DNA from: an uncultured Cohaesibacter sp.
GTDB taxonomy: Bacteria > Pseudomonadota > Alphaproteobacteria > Rhizobiales > Cohaesibacteraceae
Direction of reading: 5' to 3'
DNA length: 64,000 nt
Assembly: GCF_963666525.1 (NCBI RefSeq)
Contig: NZ_OY762905.1
Location: 3,327,501-3,391,500 of the forward strand
The translations under genes and the position numbers were made by a program. Each line of letters begins with the position of its first letter. The stretch's first letter is position 1. The notes under the pieces are model-generated. The model saw nothing but the letters and a program-made list of their open reading frames with translations, was not told the origin of the DNA and searched no databases. Below are positions 53,672 through 63,951 of this stretch, in pieces.

Positions 53672-53758
53672 ACCAGAGGTCCGCCGCACCGGGCAAAAAG
53701 TCCTGCGCAATGTCAACCGCCTGATGACATTGCCGAAGAGCTGACCCATAGTCTCTTC

Positions 53759-56362
53759 ATGACCGAGCCAACCGAAACAGAACCCGACGACAGCAAGGTG
53801 CCATCCCTGGGGCAGCTGGAAACCCGCTTTGCGTTGCCATCTGCGGGCGATGGAACGCCGCCGCTCCCGGTGGTGGTCGAGCGCTGGTTGAAGGGGCGAG
53901 GTTGGTCGCTGCGTCCGCACCAGAGGGCGATGCTCTCCGCGCAAGATGCCGGACAACCGACCCTGCTCATTGCTCCGACGGGGGCAGGCAAGACCCTCTC
54001 GGGCTTTCTGCCCTCGCTGATCGAGCTTGAGGAAGAAAGGCGCAAGGGCGGGTCGGAGGTCTGGCAGGACAGGCTGCACACCCTCTACATATCCCCGCTC
54101 AAGGCGCTGGCCGTCGATGTGGCGCGCAACCTTGAAACCCCGATTGCGGAAATGGGGCTTGATATCACAGTCGAGACCCGGACCGGCGACACCCCGGCTC
54201 ACAAGCGTCAGCGGCAAAAGCAGCGCCCCCCCAATTTTCTGCTGACGACCCCCGAACAGCTGGCCCTGCTGCTGGCCTCGCGTGAGGCCGAAACGCTGTT
54301 TGCGTCACTGAGGACAATCATTCTGGACGAGCTGCATGCACTGGTCACTTCCAAGCGTGGTGAACTGCTGAGCCTTGGCCTGTCGCGCCTCAGGGCACTG
54401 GTGCCCGATGTCCGTCCGGTGGGGCTTTCGGCGACGGTCGCCGATCCGCTGGAGCTGGCCCACTGGCTGGTGCCCCATGCCGAAGGGGCGCCCCTGCGCG
54501 AGCCTCAGATCATTCAGCTGAAGGGCGGCACGAGCCCGGACATCGAGGTGCTGGAATCGGAGGAAACCATCCCCTGGGCTGGTCACAGCGCCCGCTATGC
54601 CTTGCCCGACCTCTATGGTCTCATCAAGGCGCACAAGACAACGCTGCTGTTCGTCAACACCCGCTCGCAGGCCGAATTCCTGTTCCAGTCGCTCTGGACG
54701 ATCAACGAGGATACCCTGCCGATTGCCCTCCACCACGGTTCACTCGATGTGGGCCAGCGGCGCAAGGTCGAGGCGGCGATGGCTGCGGGCAGCCTCAGGG
54801 CGGTGGTCTGTACCTCGACCCTCGATCTGGGCATCGACTGGGGCGATGTGGATCTGGTGATCAACGTCGGGGCGCCCAAGGGTGCAAGCCGCCTTGCCCA
54901 GAGGATCGGTCGGGCCAACCATCGCCTTGATGAACCCTCCAAGGCCATTCTGGTGCCGTCCAACTGCTTCGAGCTGCTGGAATGCCGGGCCGCGCTCGAC
55001 GCCAATTATATTGGCGATCAGGACACCCCGCCGGTGCGGAAAGGGGGGCTGGATGTGCTGGCTCAGCATATTCTCGGGCGGGCCTGCGCCGGACCCTTCG
55101 ACCCTCTCGATCTCTATCACGAGGTCACCGCGGCCTATCCCTATCGTCAATTGCCGTGGGAGCTGTTCGAGCAGGCCATCGATTTTGTTGCCACGGGTGG
55201 GTACGCCATGCGGGTCTATGAGCAGTTTGCCAAGCTCAAGCCCATGAAGGACAAGGAGACAGGCCGTATCCTCTGGCGCCTGTCTCACCCGAAGCGCGCC
55301 CAGCAATATCGCCTCAATATCGGCACCATCGTCGAGGACGCAATGATCAAGGTGCGCCTGACTTCATGGAAGGGCGGCAGCGGTGAGCCAAAGCGGCTCG
55401 GACGATCGGGCCGGGTGCTGGGCGAGGTGGAGGAGGGATTCATCGAAGGTCTGTCGCCGGGCGACAGCTTTTTGTTTGCCGGGCAGGTGCTGCGTTTCGA
55501 GCGGCTTGAGGAGAATTCGGCGCTGGTGACGCGGACCCAGCATCGCGAACCCAAGGTGCCCGCCTATAATGGCGGCAAGTTCCCGCTGTCCACCTATCTG
55601 GCGTCCCGTGTGCGGGCCATGCTTGCCGATCCGGAAAGCTGGCCAAGGCTGCCCGGGCAGGTCCAGCATTGGTTGCAGCTGCAAAAGGAGCGCTCGATCA
55701 TTCCCGCCGCCGACGAGATGCTGATCGAGACCTTCCCGCGGGCTGGCAAATATTATCTCACGCTCTATGCCTTCGAAGGACGGCTGGCGCTGCAAACTCT
55801 CGGCATGCTGCTCACCCGCCGCCTGGAACGGGCCGGGGCACGGCCGTTGGGCTTCGTCGCCTCGGACTATGCCCTGATGGTCTGGGGCCTCAGGGATCTC
55901 TCCAAGCTGGAAGCGGATCTGGGCTGGAGCCTCGACCAACTGTTCGATGAGGACATGCTCGGGGATGATCTGGAAAGCTGGCTGGCCGAGTCCGCCATGC
56001 TCAAGCGCACCTTCCGCAATTGCGCCGTCATCTCCGGCATGATCGAGCGCCGCCATCCGGGGCTGGAAAAGTCGGGGCGGCAGATCACCATGTCCTCGGA
56101 TCTCATCTACAATGTGCTGAAGGATCACGAGCCGGACCACCTGTTGCTGAAGGCAACGTGGGACGATGCCGCAAGCGGTCTGTTGGATATTGCCCGCCTT
56201 GGCGCTATGCTCCGGCGGATCAAGGGGCGAATCGTCCACGCGGCCCTTGCCGAACCGTCGCCACTGGCCATTCCGGTGTTGTTGGAAATCGGCCGCGAGC
56301 CGATCTATGGCGAGGCGGAAGACGAGCTGCTGCTGGAAGCGGCCGAGCAGATGGGGCTGTGA
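53759..56362 (+). CDS. Lhr-like DEXH helicase, ligase-associated DNA damage response type
   Basis: A 867-aa superfamily 2 helicase close to the ligase-associated DNA damage response helicase family (Lhr-related). Walker A TGAGKT (~residue 75), DELH box (ILDELHAL), motif III VGLSATV, motif VI with QRIGRANHR. After the RecA-like domains the Lhr-specific winged helix and C-terminal beta-rich region follow. In other genomes this helicase sits with an ATP-dependent DNA ligase, an exonuclease and the PdeM phosphoesterase; here only pdeM follows (44 bp), with no ligase or exonuclease next to it. Confidence 0.92.
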   Translation: MTEPTETEPDDSKVPSLGQLETRFALPSAGDGTPPLPVVVERWLKGRGWSLRPHQRAMLSAQDAGQPTLLIAPTGAGKTLSGFLPSLIELEEERRKGGSEVWQDRLHTLYISPLKALAVDVARNLETPIAEMGLDITVETRTGDTPAHKRQRQKQRPPNFLLTTPEQLALLLASREAETLFASLRTIILDELHALVTSKRGELLSLGLSRLRALVPDVRPVGLSATVADPLELAHWLVPHAEGAPLREPQIIQLKGGTSPDIEVLESEETIPWAGHSARYALPDLYGLIKAHKTTLLFVNTRSQAEFLFQSLWTINEDTLPIALHHGSLDVGQRRKVEAAMAAGSLRAVVCTSTLDLGIDWGDVDLVINVGAPKGASRLAQRIGRANHRLDEPSKAILVPSNCFELLECRAALDANYIGDQDTPPVRKGGLDVLAQHILGRACAGPFDPLDLYHEVTAAYPYRQLPWELFEQAIDFVATGGYAMRVYEQFAKLKPMKDKETGRILWRLSHPKRAQQYRLNIGTIVEDAMIKVRLTSWKGGSGEPKRLGRSGRVLGEVEEGFIEGLSPGDSFLFAGQVLRFERLEENSALVTRTQHREPKVPAYNGGKFPLSTYLASRVRAMLADPESWPRLPGQVQHWLQLQKERSIIPAADEMLIETFPRAGKYYLTLYAFEGRLALQTLGMLLTRRLERAGARPLGFVASDYALMVWGLRDLSKLEADLGWSLDQLFDEDMLGDDLESWLAESAMLKRTFRNCAVISGMIERRHPGLEKSGRQITMSSDLIYNVLKDHEPDHLLLKATWDDAASGLLDIARLGAMLRRIKGRIVHAALAEPSPLAIPVLLEIGREPIYGEAEDELLLEAAEQMGL

Positions 56363-56406
56363 CGCCCGCAATTGATTGAGACACGCGGCATCAGGAGGCC
56401 CGGACC

Positions 56407-57231
56407 ATGGGGTGGCAAAAACGCCTGCAGCAATGCTCCCTTTCAACAAGGTTGCCGGAGGGCTTTGAAGAGCGGAAGCCGGATGGTACCCCCCTGGTGC
56501 CTGCCGAGCATGTCGATTTTGCCTTTTCCCATGCCGGAGAGGCCTTCGTTGCCAGCCTGTCTGGTGCGCTCTACTGGCCTGAGCAAAAGACGCTGCTGGT
56601 TGCCGATCTGCATCTGGAGAAAGGATCGGCCTTTGCTCGTCTCGGTCAATTTCTGCCCCCCTACGACAGCCTGCGCACACTTGATCAACTGGCACTCGAT
56701 ATCAGGCATTTCAAGCCGCAGAAAGTCATCTGCCTTGGCGACTCGTTCCATGATGTCGATGGTCCAAAGCGCATGGCGGCCAATGTCACCGCGCGTCTGC
56801 ACAGCCTGACCGCAGCGCAGGAATGGATCTGGCTGACCGGCAATCATGATCCGGTGCTCTCCGATCCGCTGGGTGGTGTCGCCATCGACGCCATGACCCT
56901 TGCCAGCAGTGCCACCCGACTGGCGCTCTGTCACGAACCGGGCGGTTCTCAGACACCCGACAGTCCTTCGGAAAGGCAGCTTGAGATTTGTGGTCATCTC
57001 CATCCGGCCGCACGGATTCCGGCGCGGGGCCGCACCTTGCGCTGCAAGTGTTTTGTGCTGACAGACGAGCGCATCATCATGCCGGCCTATGGCAGCTACA
57101 CGGGCGGGCTCGAGCTGGACGACGAGGCCTTTCAGCCCTTCCTCTCAAGGCAAACAAAGCTTCTGGTCATTGGACGCAAGACCCTGGCCATGCATGATGC
57201 ATTGATCTCTGTGCCAAGACGCAGACGATAG
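56407..57231 (+). CDS. pdeM: PdeM-like metallophosphoesterase of the DNA damage response cluster
   Basis: A 274-aa calcineurin-type phosphoesterase. Metal-binding motifs are complete: D-x-H in VADLHLEKG (~residue 76), GD in LGDSFHD, GNHDP, and the C-terminal GHLHP. It is annotated in relatives as ligase-associated DNA damage response endonuclease PdeM. The ATG at 56407 is the first in frame; later Mets are inside the domain. It follows the Lhr-like helicase on the same strand. Confidence 0.9.
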   Translation: MGWQKRLQQCSLSTRLPEGFEERKPDGTPLVPAEHVDFAFSHAGEAFVASLSGALYWPEQKTLLVADLHLEKGSAFARLGQFLPPYDSLRTLDQLALDIRHFKPQKVICLGDSFHDVDGPKRMAANVTARLHSLTAAQEWIWLTGNHDPVLSDPLGGVAIDAMTLASSATRLALCHEPGGSQTPDSPSERQLEICGHLHPAARIPARGRTLRCKCFVLTDERIIMPAYGSYTGGLELDDEAFQPFLSRQTKLLVIGRKTLAMHDALISVPRRRR

Positions 57232-57275
57232 CAAAGCTGCCGCCAATCGGGGAGAGGGGGGCCGGGAAGGACGGC

Positions 57276-58061
57276 TCAGTTCTTGCGGAAGACGACGCCG
57301 GTCATCCAGCCGGTGAAAAGCGCGATCAGCACACAGGCCAGCCCATATAAGAAGGCATGATCCCGCGCCAGCGTGAAGGCATGCTGTTCGAAGCCGGTCT
57401 TGGCGACGTGCAGCGTCTGGGTTTCCGTGTGCAGAAGAGCGCCGCCACGGAACAGATGCACCGTTACCTCATAGCCGCCAACCTCCACATCCGCCGGGAT
57501 GGGAATGGTGCTGCGGAACAGGGTCTTGCTGAGGAAGGTGATGGAGGACTGGTCGTCGGTATAAAGGCCCTTCTCACGCATCTTTCTGAGCGCAGCCACC
57601 CGGAAGGGGTCATAGGTGGCGAACCGGTCCTGCGGATTGAAATTCGGCGGCAGCAGCAGATATTGCGTGCCGATCTGCAATTTGGTCAGCAGAATGGGAT
57701 GGGCGATATCGCTCAGTTTGCGGGTACTCGACAGGGCATAGAAATTGGGCGCATTCTTGTAGAGCTTGCGATCGTTGTTGATCCAGATGCCGAAGGTGCG
57801 GTCCTTGCGGCGGGACACCAGTGTCTGGTCCCAGCCCCGGACAATGACGACCAGATCATAGGGATCACCGCGGGAAACGGTGGACTGGTCCCGCTCGATC
57901 GTGCCAAACACGACGATCTCGGAGCCGGTGAAATTGGACGAGATCTTGATCACCCGGTCAGACAGGTCGGCCACGATCCGCTCGCTGTGGGCTGTCGTAA
58001 TGAACAGGCCAAGCGACACAAGCAGACCGGACAGCAGGCTGACGAGGCGCGCGAGGATCAT
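57276..58061 (-). CDS. TIGR02186 (Alph_Pro_TM) membrane protein
   Basis: A 261-aa protein with an N-terminal signal (ILARLVSLLSGLLVSLGLFITTAHS, cut near AHS) and a C-terminal membrane helix (FLYGLACVLIALFTGWMTGVVF). The periplasmic region of ~190 residues has LSDRVIKISSNFTGSEIVVFGTIERD and VVIVRGWDQTLVSRRKDRTFGIWIN, the conserved TIGR02186 signature. Its function is unknown, but it is regularly next to a TauE/SafE-type transporter, as here. Its ATG overlaps the TauE gene stop (ATGA, 4 bp), so translation is coupled. Confidence 0.9.
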   Translation of the reverse strand: MILARLVSLLSGLLVSLGLFITTAHSERIVADLSDRVIKISSNFTGSEIVVFGTIERDQSTVSRGDPYDLVVIVRGWDQTLVSRRKDRTFGIWINNDRKLYKNAPNFYALSSTRKLSDIAHPILLTKLQIGTQYLLLPPNFNPQDRFATYDPFRVAALRKMREKGLYTDDQSSITFLSKTLFRSTIPIPADVEVGGYEVTVHLFRGGALLHTETQTLHVAKTGFEQHAFTLARDHAFLYGLACVLIALFTGWMTGVVFRKN

Positions 58062-58981
58062 TTGTAGACCTCCATCACCTCGGTGCTGTAATGGTCGGCC
58101 GGTTCGAGGATGAGGTCGACGGCAAAGCGCAGCCCGACCATCAGAACGAGAATGCCCAGCAGGGCACGCAGCTGTTCACCCTTCATCTTCTGCCCGATCT
58201 GTGCCCCGAACTGTGCCCCGATCGTGCCGCCGATCATCAGGATCAGCGCCAGCACGATATCAACCGAATGGTTGGTGGTCGCATGCAGGATGGTGGCAAC
58301 CGCCATGGTGACAAGGATCTGGTAGAGCGAGGTGCCGATGACGACGGCGGTGGGAACGCGCAGCAGATAGATGAGGGCGGGCACCAGCATGAAGCCGCCG
58401 CCGATGCCCAGCACTGTTCCCAGAAAGCCGATACTGGCACCGATCACGATCACCGGCAGGACGCTGACATAGATCTTCGATTTCTTGAAACGCATCTTGA
58501 ACGGCAGGCCGTGGATCCAGTTGTGCTGGCCCGGCTTGCGCATGGTGACGATGCCCTTGCGCGCCTTGACGATGGCGCGCACGCTCTCCATGACCATCAG
58601 CGTGCCGACTGCCCCGAGGAAGGTCACATAGGAGATGGAAATGATCAGGTCCAGCTGGCCGAGCGCGCGCAGCTGCTTGAACACAAAGACCCCGAGGGTC
58701 GAGCCTGTTATGCCTGCGCTGAACAGCACGGTCCCCAGTTTGAGATCAAGATTGCCTGTCCTGAGATAGGCCAGTGCGCCCGTGGTGGAAGAGGCCGTGA
58801 TCTGTGCAGTAACGGAGGCAACAGCTACCGCAGGGGAAATGCCGTAGAAAATGAGCAGAGGGGTCAGAAGAAAGCCGCCGCCAACCCCGAAAATGCCCGA
58901 GAGAAACCCGACAGTGCCTCCCATGCCCAGGATGACAAAGATATTGACAGGCATTTCAGCGATGGGCAGGTAGAGCTCCAC
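58058..58981 (-). CDS. TauE/SafE-family anion exporter
   Basis: A 307-aa membrane protein with about eight helices in two similar halves. The family signature FLSGIFGVGGGFLLTPLLIFYG near residue 27 and the second-half GFLGTVLGIGGGFMLVPALIYLL are clear. Relatives export sulfite, sulfoacetate or taurine breakdown products, or take up sulfur anions; direction and substrate here are unknown. Start: GTG at 58981 (VELYLPIAEMPVN) has AGGAG seven bases upstream, so it is preferred over an ATG at 59068 whose added residues look unlike the family. Confidence 0.88.
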   Translation of the reverse strand: MELYLPIAEMPVNIFVILGMGGTVGFLSGIFGVGGGFLLTPLLIFYGISPAVAVASVTAQITASSTTGALAYLRTGNLDLKLGTVLFSAGITGSTLGVFVFKQLRALGQLDLIISISYVTFLGAVGTLMVMESVRAIVKARKGIVTMRKPGQHNWIHGLPFKMRFKKSKIYVSVLPVIVIGASIGFLGTVLGIGGGFMLVPALIYLLRVPTAVVIGTSLYQILVTMAVATILHATTNHSVDIVLALILMIGGTIGAQFGAQIGQKMKGEQLRALLGILVLMVGLRFAVDLILEPADHYSTEVMEVYK

Positions 58982-59393
58982 GTGCCACTCCTGTTTTTCC
59001 AGCCGCCAGGTTAACCGCTTGTCTCGCCCTCTGGAGCCTGAAACGCGCAGTATCTTGGTCGAGAACAAAAAGCCGGAAGCCTTTGCCGCTGAAGCGGGGA
59101 TCTTCGGGCCATTTTTCCTTTTCAGTCACGCTCTGATGACAGGGATCGTCGCTCGAACACATGAAAGATGTGTCTGCATCCTTCCCATATCGTGCGCACC
59201 AGTGTCAACGAAACATCTTGAAAATCACTTTAAATTGCACCGTCTTGCCAGAAAATTCGGCATCTGTGCAAAGCCCGCTCGGCTTTTCCCTGTTCCACCG
59301 GCCGTCATGTTGGCCAGAGCGGAAAAAGTCAGACATGGACGAGGCGGGAAAAGATCACCGGGCTGCCGCAAGGACGGGCAGCCCGAAAGGCCG
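58982..59393. other. Intergenic stretch between podJ-like and TauE genes
   Basis: 412 bases, no gene recognised. At 59360-59384 GGGCTGCC and GGCAGCCC pair around an 8-9 nt loop just after the podJ-like gene stop. On the minus strand a TTTT run occurs about 8 nt later, so it might be a weak terminator. The part nearer 58982 is the TauE leader. Confidence 0.45.
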
Positions 59394-62300
59394 TCAGATC
59401 GTGCGTTTCGCCAGGGCGTCAAGCAGGGCAGCATCGATCTGGCCAGTCACCTTCAGACCGGCGATTTCCTGAAAATTGCGGATCGCCATCCGGGTGCGTG
59501 GTCCCATCTGGCCGTCTGCCGGGCCGGCGTTGTAACCCAGAGCGCCAAGCATCGCCTGCGTCTTGGCGACAACCCCTTGCGTCACGGCAAAGCCGCCGCT
59601 GGCTGAGCTCATCTGTTCGGGTGTCGTCGCTGCCCATTCGGCAGGCAGGGTGGAAAGTTCGTTGACCGATGGCTTGACAAGCTTGGGCGACCAGGCCGCA
59701 ACGAGCGCTTTGGCGGCCTTTTGCTGCGGCCCCTTCAGAACGTTCAGAATCTCGTCCCGCTTGGCTTCTGCTCCCTTGTCCCCCTGCTGGGCGGCAATGG
59801 CGAACCACTTGTAGCTCTGCAACAGGTCCTGCTTGACCCCCATGCCCCGTGCAAACAGGATGGCGAGGTTATACTGGCTGTCTTTGAGGCCATGATCGGC
59901 GGCCTTGAGGAACCACTGGGCTGCCTGGGTAAAGTCGGGCTGGCCAAGGCCTCCCTCGGCATAGAGCACGGCAAGATTGTGCATCGACTTCACGTTGCCC
60001 TGATCAGCGGCGCGCTGATACCAGAGCCGGGCCACCTGCAGATCCTTCTTGACGCCCTGTCCCTTCTCGTAAAGGTTGGCCAGACTGTACTGGGCCTGCG
60101 CCATGTTGAGGTTGGCGGCCTTTTCGAACCAGTTGGCGGCTTCGGAAAGATTGACCTCGACCCCGTCGCCAACGGTATAGCGGCGGCCAAGTTCAAACAG
60201 TGCAAGTGTATTGCCACTGCCTGCTGCCTGCATGATCGGCGTCTGGACGGCACCCGCTACGCTTGTCGGCATACTGGCTTGCTGCTGATCGGCCTTGTCG
60301 TCAGACCGGACCGGAGGCATGGGCTGGCTGGCTTCCGAAGCCTGCAGATCGCCGGATGCGTCGCTATCAAGCGCGACATCCTTGGGGATGGAGCTGGTTG
60401 GCGTCAGGTCGATGCCATGATCGCCGGAGTGGTTGAACGCGGCCTTGGCGCGAGCCATGGCGTCTTGCTGGGAAATCTGTGGCCGAGGGGCGCTGGTGAC
60501 ACGTGGCGCATCAAGGCTGCCCTGTGCCAGCGTTGGCTGGGCAAAGGCAATCGCTCTCGTGGCTTCTTCACCATCCATGTCTGGTGCCAGATTGCCGGAC
60601 GATGGCGTGATGCTCGACTGCGGCCCCGGTGCGTTCGGCTGACCGGCTTCCGGAGCCGGGTCGGCAGTCGGCACATCCGAAGTGCTCGGGGCAACTGGGC
60701 TGCCGTCACTCTGGCTGGATGCGGAATTGAACAGGCCGTAGAGGCTCGAATCGGGATTCTTGACCAGTTGAATGGTGGTGATCGCCAGCAGGATTGCGGC
60801 AGCGGCCATCAACAGCGGGCGGCTGTGACGCGAGAAGGTGTGGCCCAGCTTCGCAAACAGGCTGTTGCTGACCTCTTCGTCTTCCAGCAACTGCACGGCA
60901 CCATCCTCGATTGCAGTCTGGTCTGCCCGGGCGAGCTCCTGCTCCTTCTTCATCTGTTTGGCCATGCGGGCCGCTTCGGAAATGGCGGCGCGACGCTCCT
61001 TGCGGCTCATGCCGACGGTGGCATCCTTGCTGTCAGCCTTCTGAGGCGCGTTGGTTGCGGCTTCCGTCTTGGCTTTCTTGCTTCCCTTGAAACGGGACAG
61101 GAAGGAGCTGGCTTCGCTCTGTTCCTTCTCGACCTTTTCGCTTTCCTGTGCGGCGGCCTGAGCGGCGCGGCGGGCGGCTGCGATGAAATCGGCCTTGGAC
61201 TGGCTCGGATCCCGGGTTTGCGTCTGCTGGGGTTGAGCCTGAGCGGCTCCCGGTCGGCCCGGAACGATGCGGGCTGTCCGAGGCTTGGCAGCCGGAGCGG
61301 CTTCGGTCTCGTGTTTCAGGGCGGCGTTGCCTGCGAACTGCTGCGGAGCTGCCGGATTGTTGCCCGGAGCTTTTGCTGTCGGGGCCTGTGCTGCCTGCGC
61401 TGTCTGTGCTCCGGCCCCACTGACGGCCTTGCCCGACAGATAGATGCCCGGCTGTCTGACCTCACCCTGTGCAGATACACGGGGGGCGGAGGCGGTGAGC
61501 ACAGGGCGACCGGCTTGTGGTGCCTGTGGGGTCTGCTGTGCTGCGAGGGTTTCGCTGTCTGGCCCGCCGCGTGGTGCCATCTTGCCGCGCGATTGCAGCA
61601 GTTCATTGGCGGTGAGCGGACGACCCTCGGAAGCGGTATCCTGCGCGACATTCTGTGCAGCAGGGGCTTCCTTGGCCTTGCGACGGCGCAGGAGCTTGCC
61701 AAAGCCACGGCTCTGCGGTTCACTCTCATCGTCGGCGACAGGAGCGCCGACCGTTGGGGCTGGGGCACTTGCTGCCACGGACGCGCTTTCGCTGGCCCTT
61801 ACCTGCTCTTCCAGCTGGCCAAGGCGGTCGACGATGACATTGAGCATCGAGCTGACGCTATTCAGGCTCTGCTGCGTGCTGGTTTCGCTGGTTTCCGCAA
61901 ATCGGCGCAGACCATGCAGATCGTCCTTCAGGCCATCGATGATGACCTGCAGTTCGGCATCGTGAGGGCCACTGCCCAGAGGGCCAACCTGCTGCAGGGC
62001 CTTTATGGCTGCCTGCTCGGCAAGCTTGCTGCTGTTGACGCCAGCGGGCGACCCCTTGGCGGCGAGCTGACGGATGTCCTCGCCCATGCGGTCCACGACC
62101 TCAAAGCGGCTTTGCGCCCGGGCAAATTCTTCGGCCAGCGTGTCAAGCCGCTCCGTCAGCATTTCAAAGAACTGACGGTCATCGGACATGTTGCTGGCGC
62201 TGTCGAGGCGCTGGGCCAGATCGACGATCTGGCTTTCCAGCTGCGACAGGGTATGCGGAGAGAGCCCGCTGCCATCGCCGCCAACCGGTGCTGCGCGCAA

Positions 62301-63845
62301 AAGGTCTTCCTGCGCTTCCATCCGGTCGGCCAGTCTGGAAAGGCTGCGTTCCAGCGAGGTCAGATCGGCACTTTCCATCTTACTGGCAAGCATGTCGTCA
62401 ATGCGGGCAAGGGTCTGTTCGACCTGATCGAAACGTCTTTCGGACGTGTTGGGAGCCTGCTCATGACGAATGAACTGGTCGAGATTGGCGACACGTTCGG
62501 CCAGATTTTCCAGGACATCGAGGCGGTCGGCCTGATTGCGCTGGTCGGTCAGCTTCACAAGGCTTTCCACCTGACGGGCAAGAACTTCGAGCGGCTTGTG
62601 AATGCCGGAGGCGTCGTGATCATCCTCCAGCCGGTCGGCAAGGCTTGCCAGTTGGGTCTCAAGGCTCATCAGCCGATCGGTTGGATCGAGCCGTTCGATC
62701 ATCGTCTGCATCTGTGCCAGACGGTCTTCAACGCCGGTCTGAGAAGCGGCCGAGCCGGAGTTTCCGCCGCGCCGCACGTCATCTTCCAGAATGGCCAGAC
62801 GGTTGATCAACTCGTTGATCTGTCCAGAGATGTTGCTCAGATGCTGGACGTCCGGCTGCGTCGACAGGATGTCCCGCAGATGATCCATCTGTTCGGAGAG
62901 CCGGGCAAAATCCTCGTCATGCCCGCTCGCATGCATGTCATCGAGCTTGCGCAGAATGCGGTCGAAATGGCTGTCGATCGAAGGGTCGAGCGTCGGGCGG
63001 TCCAGCAGTGCACGGATTTCATGCATGGTGTCCAGCAGCGCCGGATCTTCCCGCGTTTCCGCAATCGCGCTCGAGAGCTGCTCGATGCGGCCGGACAGGT
63101 TGGCGATTTCGCGCAATACCGCTTCCGAGGCACCGCTGAGGTTGGCTTCCTCGATCAGCGTGCGCAGGGAAGACACATCGTCGCGCAGGATATCGAGGCT
63201 GTCGTCCTGGCTCTGCAGCTTGGCGAGCTTTGCCAGCGCATCTCGATAGGTGTCTTGTGACTTGTTGGCTGCTGACATCGCATCCTGTGCCGTGCGCGCC
63301 ACTTCCGATACGGAGGCCTTGGCGGTTCTGCCGATTTCCTCGTTGAGCGACTGGGTTCTGTCGAGCATTTGCCGCACAGTGGAATCAAGGCTGTAATCGC
63401 GCGATGCGCCGGTGGTTCCGGTGGCGACGGCCGCGCTTCGTACATAGCCGCGTTCGGCAGGGGCTGCTGCTGCTGCATAGGGCTCCCGTGCGGCGCGTGG
63501 CTGTTGGCGTTCAAGCGCATGGTCGACGCGCTGCAACTGGGCTTCGATGCGCTCGAGGGCGCTGCCATAACCGGACCGTTCCATGGGTGCCCGTTTGCGA
63601 GCCGGACGCTCATTACGGGCATTGCTGCGCGTGTCATCGGTAACCAGACCCGATTGACCCGCAAGGGAATGAAGCTGGGCTTCAATGTCTTCTATGGCGC
63701 TGAGCAAAGCCGCGTTCTGCCGGGATTGGTTCTGAGACAAGGCCCCGCGAGCCCGACCACGTGGTTTTCTTACAGGATCAGATCCCCGAAAACCCTCGAT
63801 AAATTCGCCTACGTCGCGATCGGTGTGGTATGTTTCATCAATCAT
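59394..63845 (-). CDS. PodJ-like polar scaffold protein (coiled coil, TM, Sel1, PG-binding)
   Basis: A 1483-aa bitopic protein with the layout of Caulobacter PodJ and rhizobial polarity factors. Residues ~40-700 are acidic, helical coiled coil with many Asp-Arg-Leu repeats. ~700-1000 are low-complexity, Ala/Pro/Gln-rich. One membrane helix follows at ~1040-1060 (LLMAAAAILLAITTIQLV). The periplasmic part has four Sel1-like repeats (ALFELGRRYTVGDGVEVNL, YSLANLYEKGQGVKKDL, HNLAVLYAEGGLGQPDF, YNLAILFARGMGVKQDL). A C-terminal peptidoglycan-binding domain (AMLGALGYNAGPADGQMGPRTRMAIRNF) ends the protein. It should mark a cell pole and recruit division or envelope factors. Nothing nearby is clearly part of the same system. 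Confidence 0.85.
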   Translation of the reverse strand: MIDETYHTDRDVGEFIEGFRGSDPVRKPRGRARGALSQNQSRQNAALLSAIEDIEAQLHSLAGQSGLVTDDTRSNARNERPARKRAPMERSGYGSALERIEAQLQRVDHALERQQPRAAREPYAAAAAPAERGYVRSAAVATGTTGASRDYSLDSTVRQMLDRTQSLNEEIGRTAKASVSEVARTAQDAMSAANKSQDTYRDALAKLAKLQSQDDSLDILRDDVSSLRTLIEEANLSGASEAVLREIANLSGRIEQLSSAIAETREDPALLDTMHEIRALLDRPTLDPSIDSHFDRILRKLDDMHASGHDEDFARLSEQMDHLRDILSTQPDVQHLSNISGQINELINRLAILEDDVRRGGNSGSAASQTGVEDRLAQMQTMIERLDPTDRLMSLETQLASLADRLEDDHDASGIHKPLEVLARQVESLVKLTDQRNQADRLDVLENLAERVANLDQFIRHEQAPNTSERRFDQVEQTLARIDDMLASKMESADLTSLERSLSRLADRMEAQEDLLRAAPVGGDGSGLSPHTLSQLESQIVDLAQRLDSASNMSDDRQFFEMLTERLDTLAEEFARAQSRFEVVDRMGEDIRQLAAKGSPAGVNSSKLAEQAAIKALQQVGPLGSGPHDAELQVIIDGLKDDLHGLRRFAETSETSTQQSLNSVSSMLNVIVDRLGQLEEQVRASESASVAASAPAPTVGAPVADDESEPQSRGFGKLLRRRKAKEAPAAQNVAQDTASEGRPLTANELLQSRGKMAPRGGPDSETLAAQQTPQAPQAGRPVLTASAPRVSAQGEVRQPGIYLSGKAVSGAGAQTAQAAQAPTAKAPGNNPAAPQQFAGNAALKHETEAAPAAKPRTARIVPGRPGAAQAQPQQTQTRDPSQSKADFIAAARRAAQAAAQESEKVEKEQSEASSFLSRFKGSKKAKTEAATNAPQKADSKDATVGMSRKERRAAISEAARMAKQMKKEQELARADQTAIEDGAVQLLEDEEVSNSLFAKLGHTFSRHSRPLLMAAAAILLAITTIQLVKNPDSSLYGLFNSASSQSDGSPVAPSTSDVPTADPAPEAGQPNAPGPQSSITPSSGNLAPDMDGEEATRAIAFAQPTLAQGSLDAPRVTSAPRPQISQQDAMARAKAAFNHSGDHGIDLTPTSSIPKDVALDSDASGDLQASEASQPMPPVRSDDKADQQQASMPTSVAGAVQTPIMQAAGSGNTLALFELGRRYTVGDGVEVNLSEAANWFEKAANLNMAQAQYSLANLYEKGQGVKKDLQVARLWYQRAADQGNVKSMHNLAVLYAEGGLGQPDFTQAAQWFLKAADHGLKDSQYNLAILFARGMGVKQDLLQSYKWFAIAAQQGDKGAEAKRDEILNVLKGPQQKAAKALVAAWSPKLVKPSVNELSTLPAEWAATTPEQMSSASGGFAVTQGVVAKTQAMLGALGYNAGPADGQMGPRTRMAIRNFQEIAGLKVTGQIDAALLDALAKRTI

Positions 63846-63951
63846 GGTACTGGCTCAACTCTGTGCGGTTCTGGTCATCCGCTGCGCAAAATGCGGGCGC
63901 CCGAACCCCCGCGAAAACGGTCTTTTCCGAGAGTACTTTGCAAAGTTAGGG

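Noticed and set aside
59721-63260. A 1179-codon plus-strand open frame
   Set aside because: It is fully antisense to the PodJ-like gene. The minus-strand frame has a complete coiled-coil, TM, Sel1 and peptidoglycan-binding layout, so the long antisense frame is a by-product of base composition.
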